Origin: JACPVF01 sp964502095
GTDB lineage: Bacteria > Chloroflexota > Anaerolineae > Anaerolineales > Villigracilaceae
Direction: 5' to 3'
Assembly: GCA_964502095.1 (NCBI GenBank)
Contig: CAZCUF010000001.1
Coordinates: forward strand, 248,001-312,000
Length of the DNA: 64,000 bases
Shown here: positions 59,967 through 64,000 of the stretch, one piece after another
How the letters are laid out: every line of letters begins with the position of its first letter
Numbering within the stretch: position 1 is the stretch's first letter
Translations under genes and position numbers: made by a program
The notes under the pieces: generated by a model
Seen by the model: only the letters and a program-made list of their open reading frames with translations
Told to the model about the DNA's origin: nothing
Databases searched by the model: none

Positions 59967-61553
59967 TTATGGGCATTTCTGCGTGCGCGAGATACAAGAA
60001 CAGGTGGATTTGCAAAAGATCGGAGCATTGTCGCCGCAACTGCTCGGGTCGACATTGCATCCGTTTTGCGTGCCGCCGCCGCAGGTCTTTTCCACAATCG
60101 TAGTCCAATCCGCGGGGACGGGCGGGATCAGGCCGTTGATATCCGCCACACATGCGCCCTGATAGTAATGGAAGCCCGCCGCGCACAATGGAATGGAGGC
60201 GTCCTTGCCCGGCACAGCCGAACAACATTGCGCGGCCTGGTCATATTGATAGCCAGTCGGGCATACTCCCGGCCCGCCTTTCGATATACAGGATGTGCCA
60301 TCCCCGCTCAATGTGTAACCTGCAGGGCAGGATAGAGCGCCGGAGGGTTTGAGCGAACAGGTAGCCTCGACGTGAATTGTCACACCGATCGGGCAAACGT
60401 GCGTCTCGTCCGCAGTGTTGGTCGCGGGGTTGCAAGTATCCATGCCGGTTAAGACTGAGATGATGCTCGGCGCGTCCACATGAACCGTGATATTGCTGAC
60501 CGGAGTTTTGTTCGGTCCGCAATCGCCATTGTGATTGATGACCGGGCTGGGGCAATCCAGATCCTTTCCGCCGCTGGTAGTGGGATTGCCGGAGCCGTCC
60601 AAACCGTAATACACAACAGTCTGACAATAGGGCGCGAAATAAGCAGGCTCTTCGATCACACAGCGGAAACTCAAATCGCGGCGCTGAACGCCGGGCGAAT
60701 CATAGAAACGCACCGCCGCGGCAGTTTGATCCGCATTGCTTTTGTAGCCGGTGGAACGAATGGAACGCCGCTGACCAGTTTCCGGTCCAAGCGGATCCTG
60801 AGTTGGGCTGGTCTTGTAATAAACCGGATCGTACCAATCCGCCACCCATTCGAAGGCGTTGCCTTCCATATCGAGCGCGCTGTAATAACTGACACCGTTG
60901 GGATATAAAGTAACGTTGGTGGTTTTTCCAATGCAGTTATTGAAATTCAGGAGCGCGCAACTCGGCGCGGCATCGCCCCACGGATAAATATTTCCATCCG
61001 GGCCGCGGGCGGTCTTTTCCCATTCAGCCTCGGTCGGCAGGCGGCCATGCACAAAAGTGCAATAGGCATTGGCCTGATCCCAGTTCACGCCAGTGACCGG
61101 GCTGTTGAGACGCGCAGGATCGAGATAACTCGGATTATCGTCCGTGTTCGGCGGAGTGCAGTTCCCGGTCTTCACGCACCACGCGTATTGCTGATTGGTA
61201 ACCTTTGTGCTGTAAATCCAAAAATCACTCAACGTCACCGTATGTTGAGGATTGTCCGAGCCGCCGCGCCCCATGATGAACTCGCCCGCAGGCACTGCAA
61301 CCAGCGTCGAGCCATCCACGTAAAGATATTTCGAGCCAACGGTCATTTCGGGGCCGGCTAAATTGATCGGCACGAGAGTCGGTGTGGGCGGCGCTTCGGT
61401 CGGCGCGGGGACGAGCGTTGGGGCTTCGGTCGGCGCCTGGGTAGCGGTGGCAGGCGCGGTCGGCGCGAGAGTCGGAGTTGCTTGAGGCGCGCAGGCCGCG
61501 AGGAGCATCGCGATCCCCATCATGGCAGAAAATAAAAATCGAATATGTCTCAT
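59967..61553 (-). CDS. FGE-domain lipoprotein with Cys-rich tail, paralogue
   Basis: This 528-residue lipoprotein mirrors the 56755 gene: signal peptide with LLAAC, a long Pro/Thr/Ala linker, an FGE-like domain (about residues 80-300, with VPAGEFIMGRGGSDN, KVTNQQYAWC, HGRLPTEAEWEKTARG and MEGNAFEWVADWYDP), and a Cys-rich tail with CPAGYTLSGDGTSC and CPTGYQYDQAAQC. It should face outside. The two genes flank the amidase and point in the same direction. A third FGE domain is in the KAP fusion at 29377. Confidence 0.88.
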   Translation of the reverse strand: MRHIRFLFSAMMGIAMLLAACAPQATPTLAPTAPATATQAPTEAPTLVPAPTEAPPTPTLVPINLAGPEMTVGSKYLYVDGSTLVAVPAGEFIMGRGGSDNPQHTVTLSDFWIYSTKVTNQQYAWCVKTGNCTPPNTDDNPSYLDPARLNSPVTGVNWDQANAYCTFVHGRLPTEAEWEKTARGPDGNIYPWGDAAPSCALLNFNNCIGKTTNVTLYPNGVSYYSALDMEGNAFEWVADWYDPVYYKTSPTQDPLGPETGQRRSIRSTGYKSNADQTAAAVRFYDSPGVQRRDLSFRCVIEEPAYFAPYCQTVVYYGLDGSGNPTTSGGKDLDCPSPVINHNGDCGPNKTPVSNITVHVDAPSIISVLTGMDTCNPATNTADETHVCPIGVTIHVEATCSLKPSGALSCPAGYTLSGDGTSCISKGGPGVCPTGYQYDQAAQCCSAVPGKDASIPLCAAGFHYYQGACVADINGLIPPVPADWTTIVEKTCGGGTQNGCNVDPSSCGDNAPIFCKSTCSCISRTQKCP

Positions 61554-61663
61554 GTTTCTCCTCTTCGGGCGCAGATTCAGGAATCAATCCGATTATATAC
61601 GGGCTCCATTCGATTTCATCCCCCCAAAGGTTTGGCCAGCCATGCGCCTCCCGCTCGCCGCTC

Positions 61664-63628
61664 TCAATTGGCTTTTTGCAGTTCAGGCAAAATCTTCTCG
61701 AAATACTCCAGCGACTGCGGGTTGATCAGAGCATCCCGATTGGTGACCGCGCGGCCGTTGATGATATTCGCCACCGCGCTCTCCACTTTCTTCATGCTCA
61801 AAGTATAGGGAATATCGGGCGTTTCAAGGATCAAAGCAGGCACATGATGCGGTGAAGCGTTTTGGCGCAGGGTCGTTTTGATCTTGGCTTTCAACTCATC
61901 GTTGAGGCTGAACCCGGGCATAAGTTTAACAAATAAAACGATACGCTGGTTATCCTGATAATTCTGTCCCACCGCGAGGCTATCCGCGATTTCAGGGAGT
62001 TTCTCCATCTGCGCGTAAATCTCCGCCGTTCCAATACGCACCCCCGACGGCTTGAGCACCGCGTCGGAGCGGCCGTAGAAAGTCACACCGCCGGTATCGG
62101 AATGGATCAAAATATAATCGCCGTGCCGCCAGATTTTCGGATAAACGTCAAAATAGGCGTTGTGATATTTCGTTCCGTCGGGGTCGTTCCAGAAGCGGAT
62201 CGGCATGGACGGCGCAGGCGCCTCGCACACCAGTTCCCCCTGCGTATCGCGAATCGGATTTCCCTTTTCATCGTAGGAGTTGATCTTCATCGCCAGCGCG
62301 GGGCTTTGCAATTCGCCCGCGTATACCGGTAGAATGGGACTGCCCGCCGCGAAACAGCCGTTGATGTCCGTGCCGCCGGAGATGGAATTGAAATGCAGGT
62401 CATGCTTGATTGCGCGGTACACATACTCGAAGCCCTCTACTGAAAGCGGCGAACCGGTCTGGGAAATTTCGCGCAGAGAAGAAAGGTCGAAGCGCGTGCG
62501 CGGCGAAAAATTTTCCTTCATCAAAAACAGAAGGTAACTGGCACTGCAACCGAAGATGGAAATTTTTTCTTCGTCGATCAACTTCCACATGGCGCCGGGA
62601 TCGGGATAATTGGGATTGCCATCGTAAAGGATAATGGCCGCGCCGACCGCCAGCGAACTCAACAACCAGTTCCACATCATCCAACTGCACGAAGTAATAT
62701 ACATGATGCGGTCATCAGGTTTGAGATCGGTATGAAGCAGTAATTCCTTGAGGTGATTGATCAGTACGCCGCCCGCGCTTTGCACCAGGCATTTTGGCTT
62801 GCCGGTCGTGCCGGATGAAAACATGATATACAGTGGATGTTCGAAGGGTAACTGCTCGAACTGGATCTCAAGGTTTTCTTCCGCGGACAGAAAATCGTCC
62901 CAGCGAACCGCATTCGACACATTCGAGACTTCAATCTGCTCCCGCGTGTATGAAACAACCACCACTTTTTGCAAAGACGGAATCCCGCGCGCCACTTGTG
63001 CCGCATGTTCCAACGTGTCGAAAGTTTTGCCCTTGTAAAAATATCCATCCGCAGTGAACATTACCTTGGGCTGGACTTGTCCGAGTCTCTCCAGCGCGGC
63101 AGAGGGGCCGATATCCGTCGCGCAAGACGACCAGACCGCGCCGATACTGGCGGCGGCCAGCATGGCGATAGCCGTTTCCATCATATTGGGCATATAGCCC
63201 ACTACGCGGTCTCCAGCCGCGACGCCCAGCCCGCGCAATGACTTTGCCAGTCGCGCGACGACATCGTATAACTCGGCATACGTCATCGTTTTAGTCACTT
63301 GTGTTTCGCCCCTGAACACAAAAGCGATTCGTTCACTGCGGTCTCGCAGGAGATTCTCCGCGAAATTCAAGCGCGCGCCGGGGAACCAATTCGCACCGGG
63401 AAATTGATCAATATTTTCAACGACCGCGTCATACCCGCGCGAATATTTTATATCCGCGAACTTCCACATCAGCGACCAAAAGTCGGCGATCTCATGGATG
63501 GACCAATCGTATAAATCAGAATACGTCTCGATCTTCAGCTTGTACGCGTGATTGGCATCTTCGATAAAACGCGTGATGTTGGCCTGCTGTTTCCGCTCTG
63601 CAGATGGAATCCAAAGTGGTTGTCTCAT
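61664..63628 (-). CDS. Acetoacetyl-CoA synthetase
   Basis: This 654-residue acyl-CoA synthetase of the ANL superfamily activates acetoacetate with ATP. It has the phosphate loop MFSSGTTGKPKCLVQSAGG, the adenylate motif GGTDINGCFAAGSPI and the C-terminal hinge and lysine region (TYGRSDAVLKPSGVRIGTAEIYAQ, with a late KKVESAVANII). Length and the AACS-type N-terminus (ITRFIEDANHAYKLKIETYSDLYDWSI) separate it from ordinary acyl-CoA synthetases. It may feed ketone bodies or acetoacetate into acetyl-CoA. It is monocistronic here. Confidence 0.92.
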   Translation of the reverse strand: MRQPLWIPSAERKQQANITRFIEDANHAYKLKIETYSDLYDWSIHEIADFWSLMWKFADIKYSRGYDAVVENIDQFPGANWFPGARLNFAENLLRDRSERIAFVFRGETQVTKTMTYAELYDVVARLAKSLRGLGVAAGDRVVGYMPNMMETAIAMLAAASIGAVWSSCATDIGPSAALERLGQVQPKVMFTADGYFYKGKTFDTLEHAAQVARGIPSLQKVVVVSYTREQIEVSNVSNAVRWDDFLSAEENLEIQFEQLPFEHPLYIMFSSGTTGKPKCLVQSAGGVLINHLKELLLHTDLKPDDRIMYITSCSWMMWNWLLSSLAVGAAIILYDGNPNYPDPGAMWKLIDEEKISIFGCSASYLLFLMKENFSPRTRFDLSSLREISQTGSPLSVEGFEYVYRAIKHDLHFNSISGGTDINGCFAAGSPILPVYAGELQSPALAMKINSYDEKGNPIRDTQGELVCEAPAPSMPIRFWNDPDGTKYHNAYFDVYPKIWRHGDYILIHSDTGGVTFYGRSDAVLKPSGVRIGTAEIYAQMEKLPEIADSLAVGQNYQDNQRIVLFVKLMPGFSLNDELKAKIKTTLRQNASPHHVPALILETPDIPYTLSMKKVESAVANIINGRAVTNRDALINPQSLEYFEKILPELQKAN

Positions 63629-63748
63629 AAGACGTCACCTCCGAGTTCGGTCAATTCATTATATTGTATTCCCACTTATAGGCCATGTGCACAGCAGAAA
63701 ATTAAATGTATGCTTAAGAAATTCGCTCGATATCCGAGGAGCACATCC

Positions 63749-64000
63749 ATGCCACAAAATACCGCCGCAGGAACCTTTGCCTGTCCCAATTGCGGCGCGC
63801 CGGTGGAACCGGTGCGCGATGCTAAAACATCTCAATGCGGATATTGCAGCGCGACCGTGGTGATTCCGGAAGCGCTGAGAACTTATACTCCCCCTCCCAA
63901 ACCCGGGTTTGATTTTGGGCCGATCGACACGAACGCCATGTTCACCCAAGCCGTCCAACTGCCGCGGGTGTACACGCTGGCGCAACAGGGCAAGTTCGAG
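63749..64000 (+). CDS. Zinc-ribbon protein, N-terminal part
   Basis: The 84 visible residues start at ATG 63749, with GAGGAG 8 bases upstream, and run off the right edge. A zinc ribbon lies at residues about 12-38 (CPNCGAPVEPV and CGYCSATVVIP), then a Pro-rich linker (TPPPKPGFDFGP) and a helix. It is divergent from the acetoacetyl-CoA synthetase gene. Family unknown. Confidence 0.75.
   Translation, partial: MPQNTAAGTFACPNCGAPVEPVRDAKTSQCGYCSATVVIPEALRTYTPPPKPGFDFGPIDTNAMFTQAVQLPRVYTLAQQGKFE

Overview
The window looks like a chromosomal segment of a Chloroflexota bacterium, most likely class Anaerolineae. This placement is inferred from gene content and style: lipoproteins with Pro/Thr linkers, several formylglycine-generating-enzyme (FGE)-like domains, GT81 and GT4 glycosyltransferases, a DUF3048 lipoprotein, and many genes joined by 4-bp ATGA overlaps. 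GC content is moderately high. No rRNA, phage or complete transposon is visible. One tRNA gene, tRNA-Val(CAC), is present.

Layout: 1-2.5 kb is a MoxR/DUF58/DUF4129 operon. 2.5-9.1 kb holds small enzymes and zinc-ribbon proteins (DUF309, cyclase, MenC-like enolase, aspartase/fumarase, DUF3048). 9.4-12.9 kb is a three-gene membrane operon resembling antiporter-like complex I subunits, without other complex I genes. 13-21 kb carries a coiled-coil protein, SelB, SRAP, a LysM-M23 peptidase, tRNA-Val, a sigma/zinc-finger pair, DUF1684, a response regulator, ThpR and RsfS (apparent CTG start). 21-29 kb carries Ndk, a TPR protein with repeated Asp-Trp-Leu motifs, pyrimidine phosphorylase, a peptidase E-like/CysS-tail fusion, a UGA-interrupted peroxiredoxin-like gene, UDG and QueA. 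29-34 kb is an accessory patch: a KAP-FGE fusion, three toxin-antitoxin modules in different states of decay, and three copies of the ruvB 3' end. 34-41 kb holds RuvB and a MacAB-like export operon with two ATPases. 41-47 kb holds Upp, an alcohol dehydrogenase, a UGA-interrupted methyltransferase, a GT4 enzyme and a universal-stress/GpgS fusion. 47-54 kb is a glycolytic block (tpiA, protein kinase, pgk, gap) plus a YvcK-like gene. 54-64 kb has a ROK kinase, a class III aminotransferase, two paralogous FGE lipoproteins flanking an amidase, acetoacetyl-CoA synthetase and the start of a zinc-ribbon protein.

The strongest discovery is a selenocysteine system. The window encodes SelB (14174-16069) and two genes that only make sense if an internal TGA is read as selenocysteine. 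One is a peroxiredoxin-like protein (26823-27305, Sec44 in a U-P-Y-C motif). The other is a class I methyltransferase (42993-43733, Sec99 in a U-C pair). Each TGA is followed, at the distance expected for a bacterial SECIS, by a perfect hairpin: a 6-bp stem in the first and an 8-bp stem in the second. A standard gene caller would split or truncate both genes. selA, selC and selD are not in the window.

Other points of interest are the degenerate complex I-like operon, several fusions (KAP-FGE, ABC ATPase-cNMP-binding, UspA-GpgS, peptidase E-CysS tail), and short dispersed repeats that have been absorbed into coding sequences (queA, ruvB, udg, KAP-FGE).
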